Positions 1 to 7,048 of a stretch of 42,223 nt of DNA are shown one piece after another (the first letter of the stretch is position 1; each line of letters opens with the position of its first letter). The notes beneath the pieces were generated by a model. It ran no database searches. It worked only from the letters and a program-made list of their open reading frames with translations, and had not been told where the DNA came from. The position numbers were made by a program, and so were the translations under genes. Source of the DNA: JBJXHG01 sp046160865 (GTDB lineage: Bacteria; Planctomycetota; UBA1135; GCA-002686595); assembly GCA_046160865.1 (NCBI GenBank), contig JBJXHG010000121.1, positions 1 through 42,223 on the forward strand, in the 5' to 3' direction.

Positions 1-141
1 AGTCAGAAGTTCGCTCTCACCAAGCTCGATCTCCTCGGCGCTGGCGGCGTTGCTCGGGGTCGGAAACCTGACAGGTTGCCTGCACCCTCGCGCCTTGCCA
101 GCGACGACGATCTCGACCTTGGTGAGAGCGAACTTCTGACT
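1..141. repeat. Large imperfect hairpin element at window edge
   Basis: Positions 1-24 and 118-141 are perfect inverted repeats (outer sequence agtcagaagttcgctctcac). Further inside, cgctggc pairs with gccagcg, and the exact centre at 71 is the near-palindrome aacctgacaggtt. The whole stretch can fold into one long hairpin. It lies just downstream of the nadE stop codon, so it may end that transcript. The centre cctgacagg and the arm motif tctcacca, both symmetric about position 71, also occur symmetrically in the repeats at 5607-5789 and 26056-26237, which suggests a distant shorter member of that family. The left side is cut by the window edge, so the real element may be longer. Confidence 0.75.
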
Positions 142-154
142 CAGGACACTAGCG

Positions 155-2227
155 TCACGCCTCGCGTCGCGAGCGTTCGATCCACGCGCGCGCGAGTTCG
201 AGCTCCGCGAGCCACGTCGTGCCCGCGGCGTCCGAAGGCGCGCGCCAATCGCCGCGCGGCGACAGCGAGCCGCCCGAGCCGACCTTCGGTCCGTTCGGAA
301 TCGCCGAGCGCTTGTACTGACTCGTGCGGAGGAACCGGTCGAGGAACACGGAGAGCCAGCGCACGATTTCGTCGAGCGAGTGCGCCGGATTGGCGTCGGC
401 GCGGCCTTCGACGTCGCGCGTCCACGCTTCGGCGCACAGGTACGCGATCTTCGACGGCCGGTATCCGCGGCGCGTGAGGTAGTACAGGCTGAAGTCGTGC
501 AGATCGTACGGGCCGACGATCTCCTCGGTCCGCTGACCGGGCGTGTGCTCGTCGTCGCCGGGCACGAGCTCCGGGCTGATCGGCGTCGCGAGGATCGCGC
601 GCAGCGTCTTCGACGTGTCCGCACCGACGTCGCCGCTGTCGGCGACCCACTCGATCAAGTGGCGGATCAGCGTCTTCGGCACGGACGCGTTGACGTTGTA
701 GTGCGACATGTGGTCGCCGACGCCGTACGTGCACCAACCGAGCGCGAGCTCCGACAAGTCGCCGGTGCCGACCACGAATCCGCCGTGCAGGTTCGCGAGG
801 CGGAAGAGGTGGCTCGTGCGCTCGCCGGCTTGCACGTTCTCGAACGCGATGTCGTACGTGCGCTCGCCGCGCGACCACGGGTGCCCGATGTCCGCGAGCA
901 TCTGCTCGCAGGACGGCCGGATGTCGAGCACCTCGGATCGCACGCCGAGTGAGCGCATCAGTGTCAGTGCGTTGTCCTTCGTCGTCGACGTCGTCGCGAA
1001 GCCCGGCATCGTGTACGCGAGCACGTTCGTGCGCGGCAGCCCCAGCGCGTCCGCCGCCTTGACCGCGACGAGCAGCGCGTGCGTCGAATCGAGGCCGCCG
1101 GAGACGCCGATCACGAGCTTGTCGACGCGCGCGGCGCGCGCGCGCTGCACGAGCCCTGCGACCTGGATGCGATAGGCCTCGCGGCAACGCTCGCTGCGGC
1201 GTGCGGGGTCGGACGGAGCGAACGGGTGGCGCTCCACGCGCCGCGCGAGCGGCACGCGCGCTTCGTGCGGCGCGAAGTCGAAGTCGACCGTGCGCACGCG
1301 CGACACTTGCGCGCGGTGATCCGTCGCGCAGTCGACGAAGCTCGTCATGCGCATGCGGTCTTGCACGAGCCGCTCGAGATCCACGTCGGCGAAGAGCACC
1401 GCGCTGCCGCTCGCGAAGCGTTCGGAGCGCGCCAGGCACTCGCCGTTCTCGTACACGAACGCTTCGCCGTCCCACGCGAGGTCGGTCGTCGACTCGCCCG
1501 CGCCCGCGCCGACGTAGACGTACGCGGCCAGGCACTTGGCGGATTGACCGGCGGCCAAGTCGTGGCGATAGGCCGACTTGCCGACCGTGATGTTCGAAGC
1601 GGAGAGGTTCGCGAGCACCGTCGCGCCGCGCAGCGCCGCGAACGTCGATGGCGGGAGCGGCACCCACACGTCCTCGCAGATCTCGAACGCGACCGCGAAG
1701 TCGGGATTCTGCTCGCAGCGGAACATGAGGTCTTCGCCGAAGGGCACGGGCCGTCCGGCGATCTCGGTCGTGTCGGAGACGCGATCGCGAGCGGCGGCGA
1801 ACTGGCGCTTCTCGTAGAACTCGCGGTAGTTCGGCAAGTAGCTCTTCGGCACGACGCCGAGCACTTGTCCGCGTCCGAGCACGACCGCGCAATTGAACAA
1901 GCGACCGTCGATCGCGAGCGGAGCGCCGACGGCGAGCAACGCGCGGCCGGTGCGCGTCGTCTCGGAGAGCGACTCGAGCGCGCGCTGCACGGCCTCGAGC
2001 AACGCGGCTTGCTGGTGCAGATCGTCGATCGTGTAGCCGACGAGCGACAGCTCGGGCGTGATCACGAGCGCTGCGCCGTTCGCGTCCGCCGTGTGCCACA
2101 GGCGCGCGATCTCGGTCGCGTTCGCGGCGGGATCGGCGAGCACGAGCCGCGGTGCGGCTGCCGCGACGCGCACGAACCCGTGTGCATAGAGATCGAAGAA
2201 GCTGCGCGCGGAAGACCGAGAGGACAT
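155..2227 (-). CDS. nadE: Glutamine-dependent NAD+ synthetase
   Basis: This enzyme amidates nicotinic acid adenine dinucleotide to NAD+, using ammonia released from glutamine in its own N-terminal domain. It acts in the cytoplasm at the last step of NAD biosynthesis. Residues 15-300 are a nitrilase-type glutaminase domain with the expected triad: Glu59 in ITPELSLVGY, Lys128 in VVPKSYLP and Cys184 in FEICEDVW. Residues 340-690 are the synthetase domain with the ATP-pyrophosphatase P-loop SGGLDS at 376-381. The length of 690 residues fits the long two-domain bacterial form. The ATG at 2227 is the first start that keeps the whole nitrilase domain. It stands alone: no NAD gene lies beside it, and a large hairpin follows its stop codon. 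Identification is secure. Confidence 0.96.
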   Translation of the reverse strand: MSSRSSARSFFDLYAHGFVRVAAAAPRLVLADPAANATEIARLWHTADANGAALVITPELSLVGYTIDDLHQQAALLEAVQRALESLSETTRTGRALLAVGAPLAIDGRLFNCAVVLGRGQVLGVVPKSYLPNYREFYEKRQFAAARDRVSDTTEIAGRPVPFGEDLMFRCEQNPDFAVAFEICEDVWVPLPPSTFAALRGATVLANLSASNITVGKSAYRHDLAAGQSAKCLAAYVYVGAGAGESTTDLAWDGEAFVYENGECLARSERFASGSAVLFADVDLERLVQDRMRMTSFVDCATDHRAQVSRVRTVDFDFAPHEARVPLARRVERHPFAPSDPARRSERCREAYRIQVAGLVQRARAARVDKLVIGVSGGLDSTHALLVAVKAADALGLPRTNVLAYTMPGFATTSTTKDNALTLMRSLGVRSEVLDIRPSCEQMLADIGHPWSRGERTYDIAFENVQAGERTSHLFRLANLHGGFVVGTGDLSELALGWCTYGVGDHMSHYNVNASVPKTLIRHLIEWVADSGDVGADTSKTLRAILATPISPELVPGDDEHTPGQRTEEIVGPYDLHDFSLYYLTRRGYRPSKIAYLCAEAWTRDVEGRADANPAHSLDEIVRWLSVFLDRFLRTSQYKRSAIPNGPKVGSGGSLSPRGDWRAPSDAAGTTWLAELELARAWIERSRREA

Positions 2228-2324
2228 GGGTCATGTTTGTTATGCCCGAGAAGTCCGGTCTTTCCAAGTGCATGCGGGGTCGAGCGCTGCGCAGGGGGGG
2301 CACGCGCGGCGCTCGCGCTCGCCG

Positions 2325-2346
2325 CGTGCTGAGAAATGCGGGCTAG
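2325..2346 (-). repeat. Solo end of the 180-bp palindromic repeat family
   Basis: On the minus strand this 22-bp stretch reads ctagcccgcatttctcagca and on into cg. It matches the outer end of the repeat at 5607-5789 (positions 5608-5629) in 21 of 22 bases. No matching second arm or centre is visible nearby, so it looks like a decayed or partial copy. It lies in the 257-bp gap between nadE and the membrane protein gene, which shows no gene. A GC-rich hairpin (cgcggcg / cgccgcg) sits directly inside it at about 2305-2327. Confidence 0.6.
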
Positions 2347-2520
2347 GCGTCGCGAGAGGCGCTCACCGGCGCGCCCTCGAAGCTGCGCGGCGATCGTCCA
2401 CGCGACGTGTCTACCGCGTTGGTGATCCTGGGCGATCGATGAGCGCGCGGGCCTGGCCGTCGCGCCAGTCGCGCCGCTTGGCGCGTGACGCGCCGACGCG
2501 TGCGGGCTACGTTCACGGCG

Positions 2521-3534
2521 ATGTGGGCCGGATTCGAGCCGTGGATCGCGCTCGCGATCGTGTTGCTCGCGGCGGATCTGTCCGGATCGATGGCCACGCG
2601 CGTGCGCTGTCCGCAAGCGCTCGTCGCGATCGCGTTCGGTACCGGCATCGCGCGCATCTCCCAAGCGGTTGCGGTGCCGGCGTCGCACGTGCACTTGCGC
2701 GCTCTGACCGTGCTCGCCGTCGGCTTCGTCGCGGTGGTCTTCGGGATGCGGCTCGCCACGCAACCGCGCGGTGCGCGCGGCCCGATCGCGCACGCCACGA
2801 TCGAGACGTTGCTCGTCGTGCCGCTCGTCGCGCTCGCGATCGGTTCGCGGGTCCCAGGTGTCGTCGCGCTGCTCCTCGGCTTGGTGGCCGTCTCGACCGC
2901 GGCCGACGGTGTGCTGCGTGCGGCGCATGCGGCGGGCGACGTCGTGCGCGCGCGCAACGTGATGCCGGTCGCCTTCGCCGACGCGCTGTTCTCGATCACG
3001 CTCGCCACCGTCGCGGCGCTCGAGATCGCGCGCTCCCGCGGCGCGAGCGGCGCACCCGGCGACCTGTGGGCCGTGCTCATCGCGTGCGCGGTCGGACCGG
3101 CGATCGCGCTGCAACGCGGACCGCGCGCCGTCGACCTGCAGGGCAAGCTGACGCGTCTCTCGCGTCTCGCGCTCGGGATCATGGGCGTCGTCGCCGGAGC
3201 CGCGCTCGATCTCGCGACGCTGTTGCCCGCGCTCGTCCTGGCGCTCGTGGTGTGCGCTGCGCGACTCGCCGGCAAGTGGGCGGCGACGAGCTTCGTGCGC
3301 TGGCGCGCGCGCCGCAAGCCTGGCGAGCCGGAGGAGGCCGTGCTGGCGAGCGGCATCGCGCTCGCGCCCGGTGGCCTGCTGTCGGTCGGTATCGTGCTGC
3401 TCGTGCGGGACGCGCCAGGACTCGCGGATTCGCGCGATCTACTGCTCGGGATCGCCGTATGGGTCGCCGCACTCGACTCGATCGTCGGCGGGGCGCTGGC
3501 GAAGCTCGCGTTCGCGCGGCAGTCGAGCGCGTGA
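2521..3534 (+). CDS. Polytopic membrane protein, cation/proton antiporter-like
   Basis: An integral membrane protein of 337 residues with about nine hydrophobic segments. The N-terminal run (WIALAIVLLAADLSGSMATR, then an Arg-Cys-Pro-Gln turn) and the later APGGLLSVGIVLLVR stretch resemble the first helix and a core helix of CPA-type Na+/H+ antiporters. I do not see the paired-Asp core motif of that family, and the protein is shorter than usual, so substrate and activity are unknown. I start it at the ATG at 2521; an in-frame GTG at 2485 would add 12 mostly basic residues. There are no operon partners. The tandem array at 3536-3734 begins two bases after its stop codon and runs into a strong hairpin. 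Confidence 0.6.
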   Translation: MWAGFEPWIALAIVLLAADLSGSMATRVRCPQALVAIAFGTGIARISQAVAVPASHVHLRALTVLAVGFVAVVFGMRLATQPRGARGPIAHATIETLLVVPLVALAIGSRVPGVVALLLGLVAVSTAADGVLRAAHAAGDVVRARNVMPVAFADALFSITLATVAALEIARSRGASGAPGDLWAVLIACAVGPAIALQRGPRAVDLQGKLTRLSRLALGIMGVVAGAALDLATLLPALVLALVVCAARLAGKWAATSFVRWRARRKPGEPEEAVLASGIALAPGGLLSVGIVLLVRDAPGLADSRDLLLGIAVWVAALDSIVGGALAKLAFARQSSA

Positions 3535-3535
3535 C

Positions 3536-3734
3536 GAGCCCGCGCCCCGAAAGAAGCGCGCGAGCCCGCGCCCCGAAAGCAGCGCGCGAGCCCGCGCCCC
3601 GAAAGCAGCGCGCGAGCCCGCGCCCCGAAAGCAGCGCGCGAGCCCGCGCCCCGAAAGCGCGCGAGCCCGCGCCCCGAAAGCGCGCGAGCCCGCGCCCCGA
3701 AAGCGCGCGAGCCCGCGCCCCGAACGAAGCGCGC
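3536..3734. repeat. Tandem array of eight 26/23-bp units
   Basis: Eight units each start gagcccgcgccccgaa. Units 1-4 and 8 are 26 bp and units 5-7 are 23 bp, differing by loss of one cag-type triplet. Every unit contains cgcgagcccgcgc, the first 13 bases of the left arm of the terminator hairpin at 3732-3767. The array therefore looks like repeated amplification of one hairpin arm. It is free of stop codons in all plus-strand frames, so long open frames through it (Ala/Arg/Pro/Lys-rich) are compositional artefacts. Confidence 0.9.
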
Positions 3735-3767
3735 GAGCCCGCGCGACAGGGGTCGCGCGGGCTCGCG
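3732..3767. terminator. 16-bp stem hairpin between convergent genes
   Basis: Positions 3732-3747 and 3752-3767 are perfectly complementary (cgcgagcccgcgcgac / gtcgcgcgggctcgcg) around the loop aggg. It lies between the plus-strand membrane protein gene and the minus-strand redoxin gene, so it can serve both transcripts. There is no T-rich tail on either side, so if it terminates it is not a textbook intrinsic terminator. Its right arm could also pair with any of the eight upstream array copies. Confidence 0.7.
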
Positions 3768-3789
3768 TCGATCGAATTCTCTGCGGCGG

Positions 3790-4464
3790 TCAGTTCGACG
3801 GCTTCGCGTACTTGACGCTGCAGCCGTAGGCCTGCGTCTTCGGCTCCTTGACCTTGCCTTCCGGCGACTTGAGGTCGGCGATCGCAGCCGTCACGTAGTT
3901 GACGAGCTTGTCGGGAGTCACGTCACCCGAGCGGTTGTTGTCGATCGCACCGGCGTAGGCGAGCACGCCCTTCGTGTCGATCACGAACATGTGCGGCGTC
4001 GTCTTCGCTCCGTACATTTGGCCGACACGGCCCGACTCGTCGATCAGGATCGGGTGCTTGAGGCTCCACGTCTCGGCGCCCTTCTTGTTCTTGTCGACGC
4101 CATTGCCTTGCATGCCGGCTGCCGACGAGTTGATCGCGAGGAACACGACGCCGTCCTTCGTGATGTCGGCGGCGAGCGTCTTGAGTGAGCCCTCCGTGTG
4201 CGCCTTCACGATGACGGGGCACTCCGGGTTGAACCACTCGAGCACGACGATCTTGCCCTTGTGGTCGGAGAGCTTGACTTCCTTGCCGTTGATGTCGGTG
4301 AGCGTGAAGTCGGGCGCGGGCTTGCCGATCTCGGCGCCGCCGACTTTCTCCGCGGGTTTCTCGACCGGCTTCCGTTCCTTCTCGGTGCCGTGTTGCGCGA
4401 ACGCGATGGCCGGAACGGTGATCGCCACTGCGGCGGCGAAGAGGGATAGACGTTGCAGTTTCAT
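3790..4464 (-). CDS. Exported redoxin (AhpC/TSA-like thioredoxin fold)
   Basis: A 224-residue thioredoxin-fold protein exported by a signal peptide (residues 1-23, MKLQRLSLFA core, cleavage near AFAQ). A Lys/Glu/Pro-rich linker runs to residue 45. The redoxin domain follows, with PAPDFTLTDINGKEVKLSDH and a single active-site cysteine, Cys82, in EWFNPECPVI. A thioredoxin CxxC is absent. The cis-Pro region KTTPHMFVID is present. The tail YGCSVKY with Cys215 may be a resolving cysteine. It probably handles peroxide or thiols in the periplasm; the substrate is unknown. The ATG at 4464 has a good ribosome site (aaagga) 10-12 bases upstream. It is separated by 140 bp from the next minus-strand gene and is probably transcribed alone. 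Confidence 0.85.
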   Translation of the reverse strand: MKLQRLSLFAAAVAITVPAIAFAQHGTEKERKPVEKPAEKVGGAEIGKPAPDFTLTDINGKEVKLSDHKGKIVVLEWFNPECPVIVKAHTEGSLKTLAADITKDGVVFLAINSSAAGMQGNGVDKNKKGAETWSLKHPILIDESGRVGQMYGAKTTPHMFVIDTKGVLAYAGAIDNNRSGDVTPDKLVNYVTAAIADLKSPEGKVKEPKTQAYGCSVKYAKPSN

Positions 4465-4604
4465 GAGCTCTGGTCCTTTCGATGGCGGGGGGCGAAGGCC
4501 GAGAGCATAAGGTCCTGCCTCCCGGTTGTCCCGCGGCGGCCGCTTACGGTCGCCGCGCCGGAAGTGATGGGGTCGGAGTGGGATCCGTTAGCGGCGAAGC
4601 GCGA

Positions 4605-5555
4605 TCAATCGCCGAAAACGCCGTGCGGCAAGAGGCCTGCGTTCGTTTGCGTCCCGCGTCCATACGGCAGGATCGGGCCACCGCCGGCCTCGGGAGAAAT
4701 GAGTACTCCGAGCAGCGCGGGATCCTGGATCGTCGCCGTTCCCGACGTCGCGGTTCCGCCGTCGAGCACGAACCAGCCGGTCTCGCGACCGGCCAAGCTC
4801 TCGCCTGGATCGTCGTTCGTGCTCGCGAGGAACGTCTGCGTGAAGACGCTCGAGATCGACGTCAGAGGCACGCGTGCCCAACAGCGCACCGGGTAGCTCG
4901 CGCTGAATACGTTCTCGTTGTCGTTGTAGACGAGGAAGCGTGCGGTCGTCGTGAACGCGCTGCCGCCCGAGAGCGGGATCAAGATCAATTCTTCTTGGAA
5001 CGTGCCACGCTGACCGAGGAAGCGCGGCACGAGCACCTCTTCGAAGCAGGCGTTGTACTCGAGCCCGTCGAGGTCGCGCACGCCGTCGAAGTCGAGATCC
5101 GTGTTCGCACCTTGCGCGCGCGGCGAGCGGAACGTGACGGCCGCGAGCGAGTAGCTCATCGCCGCGATGCCGTCGAGATGCGACGTCATGCCGACGAGGT
5201 GGTTGTGGCTGATCGCCTGACCGCCGGTGCTCTGCGCGAACACGTAGCCGAAGCCACGCGGTACGCCCGAGACGAAGCTCGTCGTGATCGCCGAGAACGT
5301 GTCGTTCGGCGTCAGGATCTCCGAGCGGTCGAACTCGTTGCAGCTCACTGCGTCGACGAAGATGAAGTGCGCGCGCACGCTCGCGCCGAACGACTCCGTG
5401 TTCGTCACGGTGACGACGGTCGTGTGGCCGGGGCGATTGTCGAACTCGGGGTAGACGAGCAGGCTGCCGGGCTCGGTGAGCTGAGCACGAGCCGAGGCGA
5501 GCAGGAGCGCGGCGGCCGAGATGGAGCGAAGCGTGGTGAGAATCAGGTTGCGCAC
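4605..5555 (-). CDS. Secreted protein of unknown function
   Basis: A predicted exported protein of 316 residues. Residues 1-25 are a signal peptide ending near ASARAQ. The mature part begins GSLLVYPEFDNRPGHTTVVT, a pattern I associate with exported planctomycete and myxobacterial proteins without known function. It is rich in beta-strand-like, Ser/Thr-rich sequence and has three isolated cysteines (in SCNEFDR, YNACFEE and VRCWAR). No catalytic motif is visible. The start is GTG at 5555, with gagg about eight bases upstream. It is followed after 140 bp by the redoxin gene on the same strand. I cannot assign a function. Confidence 0.7.
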   Translation of the reverse strand: MRNLILTTLRSISAAALLLASARAQLTEPGSLLVYPEFDNRPGHTTVVTVTNTESFGASVRAHFIFVDAVSCNEFDRSEILTPNDTFSAITTSFVSGVPRGFGYVFAQSTGGQAISHNHLVGMTSHLDGIAAMSYSLAAVTFRSPRAQGANTDLDFDGVRDLDGLEYNACFEEVLVPRFLGQRGTFQEELILIPLSGGSAFTTTARFLVYNDNENVFSASYPVRCWARVPLTSISSVFTQTFLASTNDDPGESLAGRETGWFVLDGGTATSGTATIQDPALLGVLISPEAGGGPILPYGRGTQTNAGLLPHGVFGD

Positions 5556-5606
5556 GATGGACCTCGAAAGGGACGGTTCGAAGAAATCAATCTAACCGAC
5601 GGTGGC

Positions 5607-5789
5607 GCTAGCCCGCATTTCTCACCACGTTCTGCTGCGTTCGCGTCAACTCGCTTCCGCCCGCGTCGTTGGATCGGAATCGATCCTCGCTGACCTCACA
5701 GGCGAGCTCCGGTCGATTCCGAATGCAGCGCCTTGCGCGAAGCGAGCCGTCACGCCCTCGCGACGGACGTGGTGAGAAATGCAGGCGAG
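5607..5789 (+). repeat. 183-bp palindromic repeat, copy 1
   Basis: The ends carry perfect 15-bp inverted repeats, gcatttctcaccacg at 5615-5629 and its complement at 5768-5782. A second pair, cggaatcga at 5675-5683 and tcgattccg at 5713-5721, and a central cctcacagg at 5694-5702 are symmetric about the same centre, near 5698. The element is thus one long imperfect hairpin. The complement of 26056-26237 aligns along its full length with about 80% identity by eye. No reading frame is conserved between copies in a convincing way. It sits upstream of the secreted protein gene at 4605-5555. Confidence 0.9.
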
Positions 5790-6038
5790 GTCGCCGTGTG
5801 GAGCAAAGACGACGCGCGCGCGGCGAAGTCGGCTTGCCCGTCGACTTCGTCTCGCGCGCGTCGAATGAAGAAGCCGCTCTCGCCTCGCGGCGAAGCCTCG
5901 AATCGAGAGCGGCGTCTCGACTCCTTCTCGCAGATCACACCCCGCAGGAATCTCGCTTCGTCAGACGAGCGTCCGAGATCGCAGGTTCCGCGCACCGAGC
6001 GCGAATCCGCGCTGCGGGCCAGATGCGGCACGCGCACG
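5790..6038. other. Gene-free stretch with two hairpins
   Basis: No convincing gene. Two inverted repeats are visible: gaagtcg at 5825-5831 with cgacttc at 5842-5848, and gccgctctcg at 5873-5882 with cgagagcggc at 5904-5913. Open frames here lack coding features and run through the neighbouring repeat and terminator. Confidence 0.5.
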
Positions 6039-6068
6039 AAAAAAGCCGGCGCGGAGAACCGCGCCGGC
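6039..6068 (-). terminator. Intrinsic terminator of the secreted-protein gene
   Basis: On the minus strand gccggcgcgg, loop ttct, ccgcgccggc forms a perfect 10-bp stem followed directly by six T residues (plus-strand A run at 6039-6044). It lies about 35 bases past the stop codon of the gene at 6105-6722. This is the clearest intrinsic terminator in the window. Confidence 0.93.
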
Positions 6069-6104
6069 TTCGAGATTGGTTCGCGAGCGAAGCTCGCGCA
6101 CACG

Positions 6105-6722
6105 TCACGGAGCGAAGTTGACGTGCAGACCGTTGCTCAGGTTGAAGTTCGCGCCACCCGCGGCCGGGTTGCGGTACCAGAGCTGGAAGTTCCACGACGA
6201 GCCCGGCGTGAACGCGGCGTACTCGGACGGGTGCGTCACGATCGAGTTAGGCAGGATGCCGGTCACGGTCAGGGGTTGCGGCGTGAAGCGGAAGATGCCC
6301 GGAGCGAACGGGCTGATGCACAAGTTGCCGTTGGCGAACGGGATGTTCGTCTGAACGGTGCCGTACGTGTACATGCCGAAGCTCTGCGGAACCGGCGGCG
6401 TGCCCGTCGTGACGAGGCCGAACGTGGCCGGCGTCGGCGAGCCGCTGATGTCGAGGCTGCCCGTGAAGTTGATGAGCGCCATCGTGCCGAACGAGTTCAG
6501 GCTCGAGGCGCAGTACGTGTTCGCCGATCCGCCGCCGAGCAGTTGCTCTTCGCCGGGGGGCTCGATCAGCTCGTTGCCGGTCAGCGTCGCGCTGAACAGC
6601 GCTTGCTTGAACTCTTGGAGCACGATTCGGGCGGTCGGGTGACCGGCGGACTGCGGTCCGCCTTGAACGCTTGTGACTCCAACGGATGCCATCGGAGCGA
6701 GCGCGAGTAGGACGTGGATCAT
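6105..6722 (-). CDS. Small secreted protein with planctomycete-type C-terminal module
   Basis: A 205-residue exported protein. The ATG at 6722 gives a plausible short signal peptide (MIHVLLALAPMASVGVTS); longer in-frame extensions run through non-coding tandem repeats and are rejected. The C-terminal half ends with FQLWYRNPAAGG and FNLSNGLHVNFAP. The same arrangement, a YYQ/FQL-YRN strand followed by an Asn-Gly-containing last strand, closes the proteins at 22926-24692 and 28485-30140. The module is probably a beta-sandwich used on the cell surface, but its role is unknown. There is one cysteine pair (YCASS, LCISP). The gene is followed by a strong terminator and is probably monocistronic. 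Codon use looks normal. Confidence 0.75.
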   Translation of the reverse strand: MIHVLLALAPMASVGVTSVQGGPQSAGHPTARIVLQEFKQALFSATLTGNELIEPPGEEQLLGGGSANTYCASSLNSFGTMALINFTGSLDISGSPTPATFGLVTTGTPPVPQSFGMYTYGTVQTNIPFANGNLCISPFAPGIFRFTPQPLTVTGILPNSIVTHPSEYAAFTPGSSWNFQLWYRNPAAGGANFNLSNGLHVNFAP

Positions 6723-7048
6723 GGATTGGGACTCGGGTGTGCGGATCGATGTGCAAGTCGCGTCGCACCCTGCGACTCGCACGAGGCCGGCTCGATGTGA
6801 TTCAGCTGCGGTCACCCGGCCTCGGTGATCGCAGGCTGCCAGTGTCGCATGGAGTGCGCGACTCCCCAATGCGTGAAACGACTTTGTCGAGGCGTGAAAC
6901 GACTTTGTCGAGACCCCTCTTGCAACCCGGCGGCTCGCGCGCTCGACCGGGATACCCGTATCACGACAATCGGACAGATGTTGCGCTTGAAAGGTTCCGC
7001 CGCAAGTCCTGACTCGCTCGAAACCGAGAAGTCGCGACTGGGCGGGCC
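6723..7048. other. 326-bp gene-free region upstream of the secreted-protein gene
   Basis: This region separates two minus-strand genes. I see no coding frame with support. Its one distinct structure is the 21-bp tandem duplication at 6871-6912. It should contain the promoter of the gene starting at 6722, but no clear -35/-10 pair stands out. Confidence 0.5.
6871..6912. repeat. Perfect 21-bp tandem duplication, possible operator
   Basis: Two identical copies of gcgtgaaacgactttgtcga plus g lie head to tail, about 150 bases upstream of the start at 6722. Each contains the short inverted repeat cgac-ttt-gtcg. The 21-bp spacing is two helical turns, so both sites would face the same side of the DNA, as expected for a paired regulator site. 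That role is inferred only from the geometry. Confidence 0.6.

Noticed and set aside
141..2303. Minus-strand frame of 720 codons overlapping nadE
   Set aside because: A shadow frame of nadE, Arg/Ala-rich, without motifs.
3536..3734. CRISPR array
   Set aside because: Units are contiguous with no unique spacers and no cas genes nearby.
2226..3815. Plus-strand frame running through the tandem array
   Set aside because: The array has no stop codons in any plus frame, so the frame is open by composition; it overlaps the better membrane protein gene.
5750..6103. Small minus-strand gene between the repeat and the terminator
   Set aside because: It reads through the intrinsic terminator and the palindromic repeat; no coding features.
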